Notes under the pieces: generated by a model | What the model was told of the DNA's origin: nothing | Database searches by the model: none | What the model saw: the letters and a program-made list of their open reading frames with translations, nothing else | Made by a program: the position numbers and the translations under genes | In this document: one piece after another, positions 51,090 to 62,931 of the stretch | How the letters are laid out: the number at the start of each line of letters is the position of its first letter | How positions within the stretch are numbered: the stretch's first letter is position 1 | NCBI GenBank assembly: GCA_035079385.1 | Contig: JAVHKY010000044.1 | Span: forward strand, 2,838,501-2,902,500 | Origin: Aspidiotus rigidus | Taxonomy: Eukaryota; Arthropoda; Insecta; Hemiptera; Diaspididae | Direction: 5' to 3' | DNA length: 64,000 bases

Positions 51090-51456
51090 CAAAACTCAGC
51101 TTCAAAAATACTACTGGTTTCTGGGCTTTCACTCGGATCTTGAAATGAAATGCATAATTTATAAAATAATCACGAAGCCCACTTTGACATACCTACGATG
51201 TTGAAATTTGGAATACCACGAAAAAGTCTAGCAGGTTGGGTTGGTCATCCAATGAGCCTAAAATAAAGCTCTACGGATGATAGACAAAGCATCCTCGTTT
51301 GTAGCTGACAACTTACACCGCGATCTCGGTATGGATACAATCGAAGGAAACTATTTTGAAATAAGACTACAAGCACATCAAATGGCAACACAAGCACCTC
51401 TCAGTCTGAAACGTTATGAGAAAATTCAACAGGCTCAGTCCCCTCGGTCCAATTGA
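51090..51456 (+). pseudogene. Jockey-like retrotransposon C-terminal fragment
   Basis: Plus-strand translation gives FLGFHSDLEMKCIIYKIITK followed by PTLTY, then after stops NKALRMIDKASSFVADNLHR, DLGMDTIEGNYFEIRLQAHQ and a stop at 51454-51456. The pattern (K)xxxYxxxIxPTLTY and NKALRM..A..YVRN..LH.DLG..TI is that of the region after the RT of jockey-type elements. At least two in-frame stops (about 51200 and 51250). No upstream RT in the window. Confidence 0.6.
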
Positions 51457-52016
51457 CTCACGCATCGTACCTATTCAATTTGAAAGGCACAATTGTAATC
51501 GACTCTTATACTAAAGGAGTCGTCTCACTGGAGATGACCTCCTCTTTCCACGTATTTCGCTTTCTCGATATTCATAGATGTATATGCTTCGGGGCAGTCC
51601 TCGTATTATTTATAGAGTAAAAAAAAATGGTATCACCAATTGCCCACTCTATAGTCTATAGCATCATCAAATGGGCTAGTAATATCTAAGCTAGCCGAGT
51701 GCCTACCTACATGGAGTTGCTACTCATTGTTGCCTGTTACAAGTATATTCTTATTCTAGATCCGTGATCCGAGTTGATTTGGATCATTTTTTTGATCCGC
51801 GCCCTCCCTTGGTCTGAGAGTAGATCGAGTAGGTCTTACGTTCGTGTTTCAATAGTTTATTTTTCCCATCTTTTTGTGAAGTAATGCAGTTCGAAACCTC
51901 GATAACGGAGGAGAGGTCGTTATCTGAAATTTTTCAAAACTGCAGTTTCTTCTCGAAATGAATGCTTAATTCTTCTAGAAATTATTCTCGGAAAAGTTGG
52001 TGTACATTATCAAGTT

Positions 52017-52081
52017 CTATGGGAATTGTGTAGAAATACAAGCACGTGTTACGTGCTTATATATTTCTACACAATTCCCAT
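52017..52081. repeat. Long near-perfect hairpin
   Basis: ATGGGAATTGTGTAGAAATA at 52017-52036 has its exact reverse complement at the right end, and an inner AAGCACGT/ACGTGCTT stem closes on a GTT loop. The only break is C against ATA. Either a tiny MITE or a small-RNA precursor fold. Confidence 0.8.
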
Positions 52082-52997
52082 ATACGATGGCTCGTACCTA
52101 TGATGAGAATATTCAATTCAAAATTATCAAGTTCTTTTCTTATCTAAGATAAATGTGCGCGAGAAAACGCCTTATAGACTGAAGAAATTATATTACCGTA
52201 CTTTTACAGACAACTAACCAGTTGTACAATACACCAAGTTAATATTTTAATCGAGAACATCTCACTCTTCTTAGGCAAAGGTTGACTTTTTGCATAAGGA
52301 GGATGATAGACCTATTTTCAAACACATACATTTTCAGGTTTTTGATGGTCGTTACTAGTCGTATAGGTAACCAAACGGAGACTTTTCTGCATAATGTCAT
52401 CGAACAAATTCCTAGGTAGGTATCTTAATTTTTGACGAATCTTACTGCTTGTATGTAAGTTACCCCGGTACCTGTATTTAAGCTTAGTTAGGTATTCGAA
52501 TTTTAAAAGAGCAGTCAGTATTTTTTGAACGCTGAGATGAATCGTATCATGTTATAATTTATAGACAAAAGTTTTTGAAACCGAGTATGCGAGTTGATGC
52601 GATTACCGATGATAACACTTCGGAGAATATTTTGCTTTGAGTTGCAATATAGGTACACGATTATCGAAACACGAAATGTAATAACGTATGTAACCACGTG
52701 GTAATCAGGTTCATCATTATCTTTACAAAAGGTCAAACTTCAAGCGAATCATTGTGCAACCGTTTCATCCTTTAAGATAAGATTGACCGTCAGTTCGATT
52801 TTCATGTGCGAGTAAGGTGCACTTTTCTAGCTGTTGTTCGTTTGCGGACTTTACACCTAATGTGGTTGAATTAAATAAGTTAACTACCTAGATACTCGAA
52901 TTTTCAATCAGCATAACCAGGATTCCATTCCAAATTGTTTCGAGCTTTAGTTTGCATTTTTATCTACGCAAGTAATTTCTTTAAAAAAACGACAAAA

Positions 52998-55900
52998 ATG
53001 AGTGATCATATAATTTATGGTGCTAAAGTTTCCGAAAAAACGATGCTCAATTCTTCTCAGTCTTTAGGCAAATATTTAACGGATGCTTGTAAGGAACATT
53101 CGAATGAACTCTTTATGGTAAGTAGGTATATCCTTGTATATTTTGTGAACATGTGACGGTGAGCTTTCCTACGTTCATCGGAGTGGAGCTCACGTAAATA
53201 TATTTATTATACCTGCGTAGAACTCAGAGAGCTTGTCTGCTCCTCGAATTTTCATTTCATACTTAATTATGTATTCATTTGCGCTCATCATCATCCATGT
53301 AAGTATCGTAATCAGTCGTCCTTTCTTACAGCTCATGTCAACCCAAGGTTCAACATAGTAGGTAATTCTTCATCATTTTAATTAAAGTTCCCCCTTACAA
53401 ATTGTGGCGTGGGTAGTTTTATTAAAACTTTGGAGAAGGGGGAGTTTCTTTTTTTGAGTTAAAAAATAAAATGGATCAACAATATACGGTAATATATTAT
53501 TTGTATAACAAACGTTCTGCGAATTTCGCCATAATTACTCCACAACCCGCGCACTTGAAAATTTATTTGTATAGCGTAGCCGGTTCAAGTACGTGCTTAA
53601 GTTTTGACCATCAAATGTATTTAACATAAAGTAATTGGAAAAACTAAATCGTCGACTAAGTATAAGAGGACGTTTGTCGTCTCAAGTAGAGTGAACATTC
53701 TTGTTTGATTGTGTAGGTGGATGCCGAGACAGAAAAATGGGTGACTTACAAAGACGTTTTCGAGAGAAGTCAACGTATATCCCAATTCCTCGTAGATTCT
53801 GGATATACGTGTGGTTCGGTCGTTGGAATTGTGGTGGAAAATTCATTTGAATATCCGTCTCTTCTCATTGCAGTATTGAACGTTGGTGCGATTTGCACGT
53901 GCATAAACCCTCTTTATTCTAAGAGTAAGCCAACTTTATAATTTTAATTTCAGCGAAAAGTTCTTTTAACAAAAGCGAATAATTTAATTTAAACAAAATA
54001 GAAGAGGAAATTATCAGCAAAATTCTATGTTTTCTTCCTTGAAACTTCGTAGGGCATGATAGTTAATTTTTAAAATATTATTATGTACTTACCTACCCGA
54101 CGAATCAAAAATTTTTATCAATCTAAATTTTATCCCAACGTTATGTAAGAGAGATCTTAAATCAATCATTCTTAGCGTTTGCTCAGAAAACATTTTCGGG
54201 TTCTTTATTTTTAATCGTTGGGAATGCACAAGATATTTGATTATTAAGGCTAGCCACAAAGAGCCAAACCAGCCCCGAGAGAAATATCTGCCATTAGCGA
54301 GCCCACACTGAAATTCTTTTAGATGAATTTTCGGAATCTGAGTCTTTAGAAGTCCCAGGCCTGATTGGAATTGAAATTAAAAATGTATAATTACCGATGC
54401 CTATGTACAGAAAATTCATAGAAAATATACTGTCTAAACTTATAGGTACCGGTAGTTTTATAAAAATTAATCTTCATCATCTCCCTCTTCGTCATTTTTT
54501 CTCTCACAATGATCACGAGTAACGGCACACGTGAATTTTTTTTTCATAAATATTACTTTAATCGAAACAAAGAAAAAAAAATATTAGGAATTTTGCGCGT
54601 CGTACATCGTAGGTGTGACGTCAGGGACGCCACTACAGGATAGAAAACAAAATTTCGTTACGGCGGTAGTAAATTTACGAATCAATCCTCAAAATAAAGA
54701 CATTGTTACTCATCCTACCTATTGACCAACAAAATTATTCAAGATTATGGAGCTATCTGGATAAACGTAGGTAGCAGATTTAAATTAAAGAAAAGTGAAC
54801 TCGAGTCCTTGATATACCTAGGCATGCAATTTATATTTTACCCATGTTACAAAAGCTCCCTTACTTCCCCGCTTCAATTTATCTAAATTGCTGTTATTGA
54901 ATATTTACAATACCGTTTCGAGAATCTATTTCTAAATGTTTTAGATGAACTGTTGCATGTATTCAACATATCAAAACCATCTATAATTTTCACATCGTCA
55001 AAACTGTATGGAAAAATTATGGATGTACAGAAGGAATGCACTTCCATCAAACGTGTTGTGAATATGGATGAAGTCGTCTTCCCAAAAAGCAATAATTTTC
55101 AGTACAACGATATTGATAAAATAGATTCGACAGATACGGCTACAATTTTATACTCCAGCGGTACCACCGGGATGTCCAAAGGAGTAATGCAATCACATAA
55201 AGCTTGGATTTTCTTTTTGGAAATATTTAGGTTAGTAGTCCTACAAACATGTACGATAACACTTGTCAAGTCATCAAAGCAATTAGCCTGTATGAGAGAA
55301 AAACTTTCAACACTTCTATAGAATGACCATAAAAAGCGGTATTTGAAGACAGAAGAATATTTCTAATAAAATCCTCAGAGTTGAGTTTTGTTGCTAATTT
55401 TATAGCAATGTACATCAGTAAGCCTTTGCCGGTAGCCATTTCATAGTCTATTTAAAGATTATGACAGTCACGTGGATTTTCTCTCTATGAAGGGAAAAGG
55501 GAGTGAAATTTTAATCTGGGAACTTGAAGTATTTAATATTGAAACGTGCTTAGCAACCGGGAGTGGAAGGAGGATAGCTCTCTCCCAGTGACATGGCAGA
55601 GTTGGTAAATCTGATTTGAGCTAAAAAGAAAGCGGAAAAAATTTATCAGGGAAAAACTAAAAATTATATTTATTTGGTTGCCTTTACAACCCTGTCTGAC
55701 TGAAAACTTTTTCGACCGGGGATGGAGGGATTAATCCTCATTCTGTATTAGTGTGTTGCCTACAGAATGTAATTCAGTACGATGATGAAAGTTAAATTTT
55801 GATTTAGGACTGAAAAATTAGTTTCATTTCGTCGAAACAATGTCGTTTCGGGACTTCTACCCATGAGCCACACTTATGGCCTGTTTACTCTACTAATGAG

Positions 55901-58900
55901 TCTCGTTTTAGGACATAGATATGTTCTGATCAAGCGATATCATGAAAATTTATTCTTAAGTTACGTCGAAAAGTTCAAGGTAAGTAGGTAAATGATATTT
56001 TCGTATACCTAGTTGTTGAAGAGTTACTGCTATAGTGAAAATTGATTTTCCACCCCCAGATAAATACTCTGTACATAGTTCCGTCGGTCGCTATATTCCT
56101 TGCGAAAACTACCATGATTGAAGAGCATGATATGAGCAGCGTTGCGCTTATAGCTTCTGGTGGGGGCTACATCAATAATGAAGTCATAACAAGTGTTAGA
56201 AAGCGATTCGAGTGTGATTTCTTTAGTCATTACGGAATGACTGAAACTACGGGATGTGCGTTGTACGCCTTGTCTTCACCTAAAATAGGTGTCACTGGTC
56301 ACCTAATGCCTGGAATGATGGCCAAGGTAAAAACGTTTCATTTTTAATTTTTAATTAGGATTTAAAATTTGGTTGCTTTCAAATTTTTTTTTTTTTTTTT
56401 GTAATATTTAGGTTGTTGACACCGAGACTGAATGCATTCAGAAACCATTCGAGAATGGGGAAATATGTTTGAAGGGACCAATCTTATTCAACGGATACTT
56501 GGGAGCTGGTGCGAAAGATAATGTCCTTGATCGGGAAGGTTGGTTCCATACCGGTGATATTGGATATTACGATAGCGATAACGACTTTTACATCGTTGAG
56601 AGATTGAAGGAGTTGATCAAGTATAAAGGTTATCAAGTAAGACAAATCGACAACCAGTCGAAACAGTGCAATGTTGAGAAATAGTTGTTCAGAATTCTGT
56701 TTGTATGCAATAGGTATATTTTATATTTTGCTACAGGTCCCACCCGCTGAGCTTGAAATGTTGATATTACAGCACCCTGATGTGATCGCTGTAGTTGTAG
56801 TAGGGGTGCCAGACGAAGTAGCTGGAGAATTACCGCGTGCCTATGTGGTAAAAAAACGTAACAGTAACGTGACTGAAGATGAAATTATTCAGTTTGTTGC
56901 AAGTAAGGAACGATAGGGGCGGTGAAAAAAAATTAGAAGGCATTGCAGACGTTGCAATGGCAGCGGGGAACCCGCAATTCCTTAACTCGACCTCTCAGGT
57001 GGTGTGGAACTGAGTTGATAATCTTGTCATATAATTCAAATCGAAATTATCATTCTGCATTCCCTTCTATCATATATAGCTCGGAAGTCAGAATTCTTCC
57101 AAGTCCCCCTCCTATCATATATAGTTCGAGGCTCGAAATTCTTCTAAGTCCCCCTCCTATCATATATGGCTCGAGACTTGAAATTCTTCCAAGTCCCCCT
57201 CCTATAATATATATCTCAAGACTTGAAATTCTTCTAAGTCCCCCTTCTATCATATATAGCTCAAGACTCGAAATTTTTCCAAGTTTTTGGTTGGACGGCG
57301 GACGGTGGCTCGAAAGTCAAAATTCTTCCAAGTCCCCCCCCCCCCTATTATATATAGCTCGAGACTTGAAATTCTTCCAAGTTCCCCTCCTTTCATATAT
57401 AGCTCGAGACTCGAAATTCTTCCAAGTCCCGTAACCTAACCTAACCTGCGGACGCGGACACGGACGTTTTCTGAGGATGTAATTTCCTAACAAAATGGAT
57501 AGCGGGTTCCCCGCTAAAAAAAGCTCACGGGTTCTTTAACGGAATTGAACTAGGGGTACAGGAACCTCTTCTATAGGAAACGGGGAATTAGAAAAATGTA
57601 GACTCCCAAACTATACTTGAACTCAGAAAAATTGCTACTTCCGAGCTATATATGGTAGGGAGACTTGCAAAAATTCGACTTTCGTGCTGTATACGATACA
57701 AAAGGGACTTGGAGAAATCTCGACTTCCGAGCTATTTATGATAGGAGGGGAACTTTAGACTAAGTATATATTTTTTCCAAGTTTCCCTCTTATACAGTTA
57801 GGTTAGGTTAGGTTTCCGGCCTAATGGATGGTGAAAATTTTTCTCGAAACAACCTCCAAGAAAACAAATTCCCTGTTATCAAAAAAAAAAAAAAGTTGAG
57901 ATAAATAGCAATACTTTGATGTTTTCAAGCGATGAGACTATTTCGAGTGGAGTATTACGAGTATAATTAAAATATTTTTAACAAAATTATCGGCTCTAGT
58001 TATCGAGAAATCGATGACCAGAGCCAATTTCGAAAAACGGTCAACGGCATTGTGATCAGCGTCGAAAATACTTTCAGAATCGTATAATTTTGTTCATACA
58101 TTTTTCAATTTTTTTTTTTTTTTTTTTTTTGTAGTGTTATAAGTATGGTCTAGATGATAACGAAGTAACTCGCATTAGAATTTGTTTTTAGAGCGCAAAA
58201 TCGCGCAAATTAGGCCTATGTAAAATTCGAAATACTTTTCGAGATTACGAATATATTCGGAAACATAAAAGAGGTAAAAAGAGGACGGTATGGCAATAAA
58301 TAAAATGATTCGTTTGTTTTAAATACCTATTGTCAAGAAGTATGAAGATATTTCAAAGTCCAACACTTGAAAATATTTCAAAGTCTAACAGTTGAAAATA
58401 TTTCCAATTTCAAGTCCAATGAAACTGAAAAATTTCACAAGTCCAAGAAGTACGAAAATATTTCGAAGTCCCGCAGCATCACGCTTACTCCGAGTACCCG
58501 CCACTCGTTGGAAGGATTATGATCGTGAACGAAATCGATACGCCGTGAATAATCGCGTGGTTTAAGGAGTGGTGTCGTATGTTTGAGGGTTCGTTCGTTT
58601 GTTCGATTCATTTAGATATAATCTTATTTACTCTCCTGATCCGCACCTGTTTTCGATAGGTAAACTAGCTATTTTAGTCACAGGGCCTTTGACTATTGGG
58701 ATGTTAACCTATGTTTGGTAGCGCTAGAATCGCCTTCCTCTCTCGCCGCACTCGCTTGAATTTCTGGGTGACGATTTTACGTTCAATGTATTCGGCCATA
58801 AGAAACGAGATTTTCAATTAGTCGTAGATGACTCAATACTTCAATATTAGAATTAATTCTTTTAGTTATCTATTCTCTTGAAGTGTTTAAACGATTTATA

Positions 58901-60673
58901 GGATATAATTTTTTGATATTACGAATTGTAATAATTTAAATCGTATTTGAAAATTGCAAATTCCCCATCATGAAGCATGGTACGTTAAAATTATCCCCCA
59001 CATGTTCGAGCACGGCTAACAACTTACGCAACTTGGGTTAACATCCCAATATACCTCTTATGGACTGAGCTATAAGACGACGTTTCGTCGGAAAATCGAT
59101 CTTCAGGTTCTTCCGATAATCGTTTTACAGTACTGACCGACTCTGCTGATTAAATAATAGACGACACAAGAATGCACCCGTAAAACACTCCTTTTATTAT
59201 TATTCAGATTCAACACCTCGTATTATATTCTATCGTACTCAACTACACATCTACACCCGTATAGCAACAACAACAAGACTATTTATAAGTACGAAGTTAG
59301 TAAGGCTAGCAGTCAACCGACGAGAACGATAGTTCCGAGCAACACCGGTAGGTAGCACCACGAGGTCCACATCGTCGATTTTCCAACGCGTTTAACCGTG
59401 GAAAGATATGATAAGAAAATAAAATGCGGAGGACTCAACATAGGCGACGCGGTTCATTGCAGATGGAGAAGAAGCTGTTACTCCTCCGGGAGTGCCACTC
59501 CTCCGCACACTCACCCAAGCTGCCAACCGCACGCTGCACATGTTTCCACGCTCGTTTAACATTGCAGTATATGGACGAAGCTCAGTCTATAATAAGAGGT
59601 ATATAGTCAACGCACGGGGCGGAGGTAAACTAGCTGTTTTAGTCACGAGTAGCCATTTTCGGTAGATGAACCAGCTAGTTTAGTCACAGGTTCAAGTTAC
59701 AGGTCATACCCTTCGCACGTAATTTGTTTGTAATTTGAGTGTATTAAAGAAAATTTTGTATTATACACGGTCTATTAGCTTGTGGCAAGTCACTCGTCCA
59801 TTTACTGCACTTGCGCCTCCGGCTCGTTTTGTAGAACTCAAACTTGTGACTGTATCACTCGCTTCAGGACCTTTTATAATAAATAACTATTTTTTTGGTG
59901 GGCTACAATCGTAGGAATAGAATAACTACCGGTACCCCAGTTGTACAATCTTTGAAGACAAAGTCTCATGATTTGCACTCTATATATGAGGAGGGTTCTG
60001 GCAGAAGGGCGTCCGTCCCATAAGAAATACATTGTGCGGACGCCCTTCTGCCAGATATGTCCTCTTATAGGTATATATTGAAAATTCATTTATTGAAGCA
60101 AGATGACTTCAAGCCAAATTGGCTGTTAGAAATTACAAAGATTGTGTAAACATAATTCAAACCGGGCAGCACTAGCATTGTGGAGGTCGTGTAAGGTATC
60201 ATGGAATAGGTACTTATGAAAATAATTTTGTAAAATCAAGTCTCCATACTGGTGTTCAAAGTTTCATTTGACGGAAATAAAATAATTACGTGTACGAAAT
60301 AAAAACGGTCAATTTACAAACGTTTTGCTGAAAAATTTTCATTACACATACTCTGACCAAAAGATGCAAAAACCTCCTTGATAAGTACCTCAATACGTTT
60401 ATTATCATTTTTATCAATCACAGCGATCCTAGCGGATGCCCGGTTCAAATTGGTGGACGCACAAAATACAATGTTTTTGTTACAGATCATCAATAATATT
60501 ATAATCATCTTATTGATCATTGATTTCTTTTTTTCTTTTTCTTTTCTAAAGGTAACATATCGCCCATGAAGAAACTGCGAGCTGGTGTAAGATTTGTTGA
60601 TCATTTACCTCAGACAAGCACTGGTAAAGTTGATAGGAAAGAAATAAAACAATGGGTTGTTGCAGGATTGTGA
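52998..60673 (+). CDS. Luciferase/4CL-like acyl-CoA synthetase
   Basis: ATP-dependent adenylation enzyme of the insect firefly-luciferase/4-coumarate-CoA-ligase-like group, activating a carboxylic acid and passing it to CoA. Eight exons: 52998-53117, 53717-53924, 54945-55230, 55808-55979, 56060-56326, 56412-56636, 56737-56902, 60552-60673, all phases agreeing, 521 residues. Motifs: P-loop YSSGTTGMSKGV (from 179), HTYGLF, YGMTETTG (320-327), HTGDIGYYD (396-404), ERLKELIKYKGYQ, VPPAELE, and the C-terminal catalytic lysine in TSTGKVDRKE (K507). The ATG lies in an AAAAATGA context. The end AGL lacks the SKL-type peroxisomal signal common in this group, so location is uncertain. Poly(A) signal AATAAA at 60785-60790. 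The last intron is 3.6 kb and repeat-filled. The substrate cannot be read from sequence. Confidence 0.93.
57055..57430. repeat. 45-bp tandem repeat array in an acyl-CoA synthetase intron
   Basis: About eight units. ATTCTT starts at 57093, 57138, 57183 and 57228, an exact 45-bp period. The unit reads AATTCTTCCAAGTCCCCCTC followed by an ATCATATATAGCTCGAG-like part. Because 45 is a multiple of three, both strands stay open, producing a repetitive 163-residue plus frame (IYSSRLEILLSPPP-like units) that is not a gene. Confidence 0.85.
57428..57446. repeat. Short (CCTAA)n array
   Basis: Three CCTAA units (TAACCTAACCTAACC) directly after the 45-bp array. The motif equals the arthropod TTAGG telomere repeat, read on the minus strand. 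Too short to be a telomere. Confidence 0.6.
57795..57815. repeat. Short (TTAGG)n array in opposite orientation
   Basis: GTTAGGTTAGGTTAGGTTT, inverted relative to the array at 57428. The sequence between them again contains the ATATATAGCTC-type repeat in reverse orientation (about 57630-57770), so the two arrays probably mark the two sides of one inverted structure. Confidence 0.6.
58696..59049. mobile_element. 354-bp MITE with TA target duplication
   Basis: Starts TTGGGATGTTAACC and ends with the exact reverse complement GGTTAACATCCCAA. TA dinucleotides flank both ends (58694-58695 and 59050-59051), as in Tc1/mariner-type insertions. No coding content. Confidence 0.75.
59050..60551. other. 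Rest of the acyl-CoA synthetase intron
   Basis: Three copies of GGTAAACTAGCT(G/A)TTTTAGTCAC-like sequence occur near 58659, 59626 and 59662, two of them in this stretch. A hairpin is at 59997-60055. Short frames (59424, 60378) show no domain. Confidence 0.45.
59997..60055. repeat. Perfect 19-bp hairpin with 21-nt loop
   Basis: TCTGGCAGAAGGGCGTCCG (59997-60015) and its exact reverse complement (60037-60055). After a 4-nt mismatch the stem resumes with GAGGA/TCCTC. GC-rich against an AT-rich background. Could be a small MITE or a precursor-like RNA fold. Confidence 0.8.
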
Positions 60674-60784
60674 ACTAAAAGTTCAATTTAGACCAGATAC
60701 ACCAAGATATGTCTTGTTGTGTTTAGTATTTTGTATCAATTTCAACCTAGTAGTGTATAATATAATCACCATGAAAAATTGAGT

Positions 60785-60790
60785 AATAAA
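60785..60790 (+). terminator. Poly(A) signal of the acyl-CoA synthetase gene
   Basis: Canonical AATAAA 112 bp after the stop codon, preceded by AT-rich 3' UTR. Confidence 0.65.
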
Positions 60791-60799
60791 AATTGTATC

Positions 60800-61500
60800 C
60801 ATTTTGAGACAATACTCATGATATTATGTAATTAGTCGAGTTGTAAGAACCTTATTTCTATGTTACCGACAACATGAAATTTTATTTACGAGTATTCAAC
60901 AAGTAAAATATTTATACATTTATTTGATCAGCAACGTTAGTAACGTTAGCACCTGTAAAAGAAATGGCACTTTACTCGCCACTTATATTTGAGACGTTGA
61001 TCTTGATTAGTGATTACAACATCCCGGTGACCAAAAACCTTGACAGATGTCAGCCATTATTTTGACTTTTTGCCATGTTTCTGCCATATCTCATGAGACT
61101 GTATGGCTAAATTTTGACAGAGGTTGAATTTCACTGTCAAATAAAGAGACTTTGACACTTCTTTGACACCTCCCAATTTAAAGTATAAGACACAACACAA
61201 GTTGTAGACAGATATCAGAGTGACATTTTTTTGACACACTTTTCATGGCGGGGTATCTGTTAGCAGGCATCAATGTTTAAAGCTCTGAATCTTATATTCG
61301 ATATATTCGATAAAAGTAAACTGCTCGACAAATTTATGTAGAAACTGAAGTTTTTCTCTGCTCTCGAATTCACTGAGAAAAAATTTACGAAGGTTAGGGT
61401 TTTATTTGTGCAGAGAACGATAAATATTCGATAAAAGATTGAGGGTTTGCTCGCACAGTAAAACAAAACAAAGCTATAAACTTTGAAACAATTTTTATTT
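60800..61500. other. Downstream intergenic sequence
   Basis: AT-rich, short frames only. No gene, RNA or repeat was recognised with confidence. Confidence 0.4.
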
Positions 61501-61502
61501 AC

Positions 61503-61541
61503 GTTTCGACGCAACAAAGGCGTTTCGACGCAACAAAGGCG
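61503..61541. repeat. 19-bp direct duplication
   Basis: GTTTCGACGCAACAAAGGC is present twice head to tail. The sequence that follows, GTCTTCTTCATCAG, suggests the edge of a dispersed repeat. Confidence 0.7.
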
Positions 61542-61789
61542 TCTTCTTCATCAGAATTAGGGCTTTTATAAGCGTTGAAGATGAATCAGGAAAAACTTAC
61601 AGGCTCTTGCTCAGGGAGCAAGAGTTGCGAGAAACCCGCGACTCATGGTTTAGGGTTGAAGATTCTAAGTTTATGTAGATTATAGGATATAACCTAACCA
61701 GAGTTACGCGCCCCTCAGCGATATAGAGGAACAAGGAATTTTTCTAACTCCCATAGAAGACGATAAAGAGAAGCCAGGAATTTTTTTAA

Positions 61790-62000
61790 GTGTCATAGAC
61801 GAAGTCCCGGCAACGGATATGGAAGAGCCCGAAATTTTCTAAGTCCCTATACTAGCCCAGCCCATATAAAGATATAAGATGGGTATAAAAGAGCCCAAAA
61901 TTCTCCAAGTCCCTATACTAGCCCAGTCCATATAGGGGTATAAGATGGGTATAGAAGAGCCCGGAACTCTTCCAAGTCCCTATACTAGCCCATAGAAGGA
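61790..62000. repeat. 66-67 bp tandem repeat
   Basis: ACTAGCCCA blocks at 61851, 61917 and 61984 define three units. Each contains AAGTCCCTATACTAGCCCA and AAGATGGGTATA(A/G)AAGAGCCC. The AAGTCCC core is shared with the 45-bp array at 57.1 kb, so the two arrays appear related. Confidence 0.75.
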
Positions 62001-62611
62001 AACGCACCCAGCGTTACGCCAGTAAGCGTTACACCTCCCAGCATTACGTTACGTTACGTTACGCGTATGCCAACAGAATTCCTCTGATGGCCTCCAGTAA
62101 CTAAACGGATGGCGAGTCTCCCGCCAAAAAAACTGATATTAAATGCAAGTTTCATTGAGACAGATACCTTTTTCTCGGTCGCATCTTGGTTTACAGCATG
62201 GACAATGTTTTGCATGAGGAATAAAGACAGAGAGACAATTATTCCCACGGAAGCAAGTGAGAGAATATCATGCATCGACGTACAAACCGATAAGAATTGT
62301 AAAAGCCCTATTCAGAATGGTTCAAAGTTGAAGTGAGGTAATGAACTGAGAAAAAAAAAAAAAATGAAAATCCAAGACGATGAGGAATAAAACTAATTAT
62401 GGGCGAGAGAGGCATATGTAGAGACTAATTTCTGAGCATCACACGGTTAATTTTAAACGCGATACTCAGAAATTAGCCTAAATATTTATTTTGTTTTGAT
62501 AAAACGAACGAACTATTTAATGTAAAAGCCAAGAAATTACGCTTGTTATTCCTATCCGTTATCCCTTAGCTTGCATCACGGTAGCTTGCATAGTAGCCTA
62601 TAAGGTTTAAC

Positions 62612-62906
62612 ACTTTGGCCATTGACTATACACACGGCCTTGCTATGTACACGTACCGTATCAGACAAATATTCGCATATTATTGAAAATGTATACAATT
62701 TGTTGGATACTCACGAGATCGCGCTGCGTGTTAAGATGTGGGTGTTACCATGTCCGTGGTGTCTTAACAGAGAGGGAACAATGTTCTCTCTCTTTTACTT
62801 TGCTGATTAACACGCAGCGCACCCTTGTGACAGTATTCAACGAACCCTCTACATTTTCAACAATGCAATACGAATATTTGTCTGGTATACGTGTATAGTC
62901 AATGCT
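62612..62906. mobile_element. About 295-bp MITE with about 100-bp inverted arms
   Basis: CATTGACTATACAC (62619 on), GACAAATATTCG, TTGAAAATGTA and GCGCTGCGTGTTAA on the left are matched in reverse order and complement on the right, ending GTGTATAGTCAATGCTTTGG near 62906. The left and right copies of GCGCTGCGTGTTAA bracket a loop of about 75 bp. No transposase. Confidence 0.75.
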
Positions 62907-62931
62907 TTGGTTTTATTCACATATAGTCTGT

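Noticed and set aside
56943..57434. 163-residue plus-strand reading frame with repeated IYSSRLEILLSPPP-like units
   Set aside because: It is the translation of the 45-bp tandem array; the opposite strand is equally open and no splice or domain evidence supports it.
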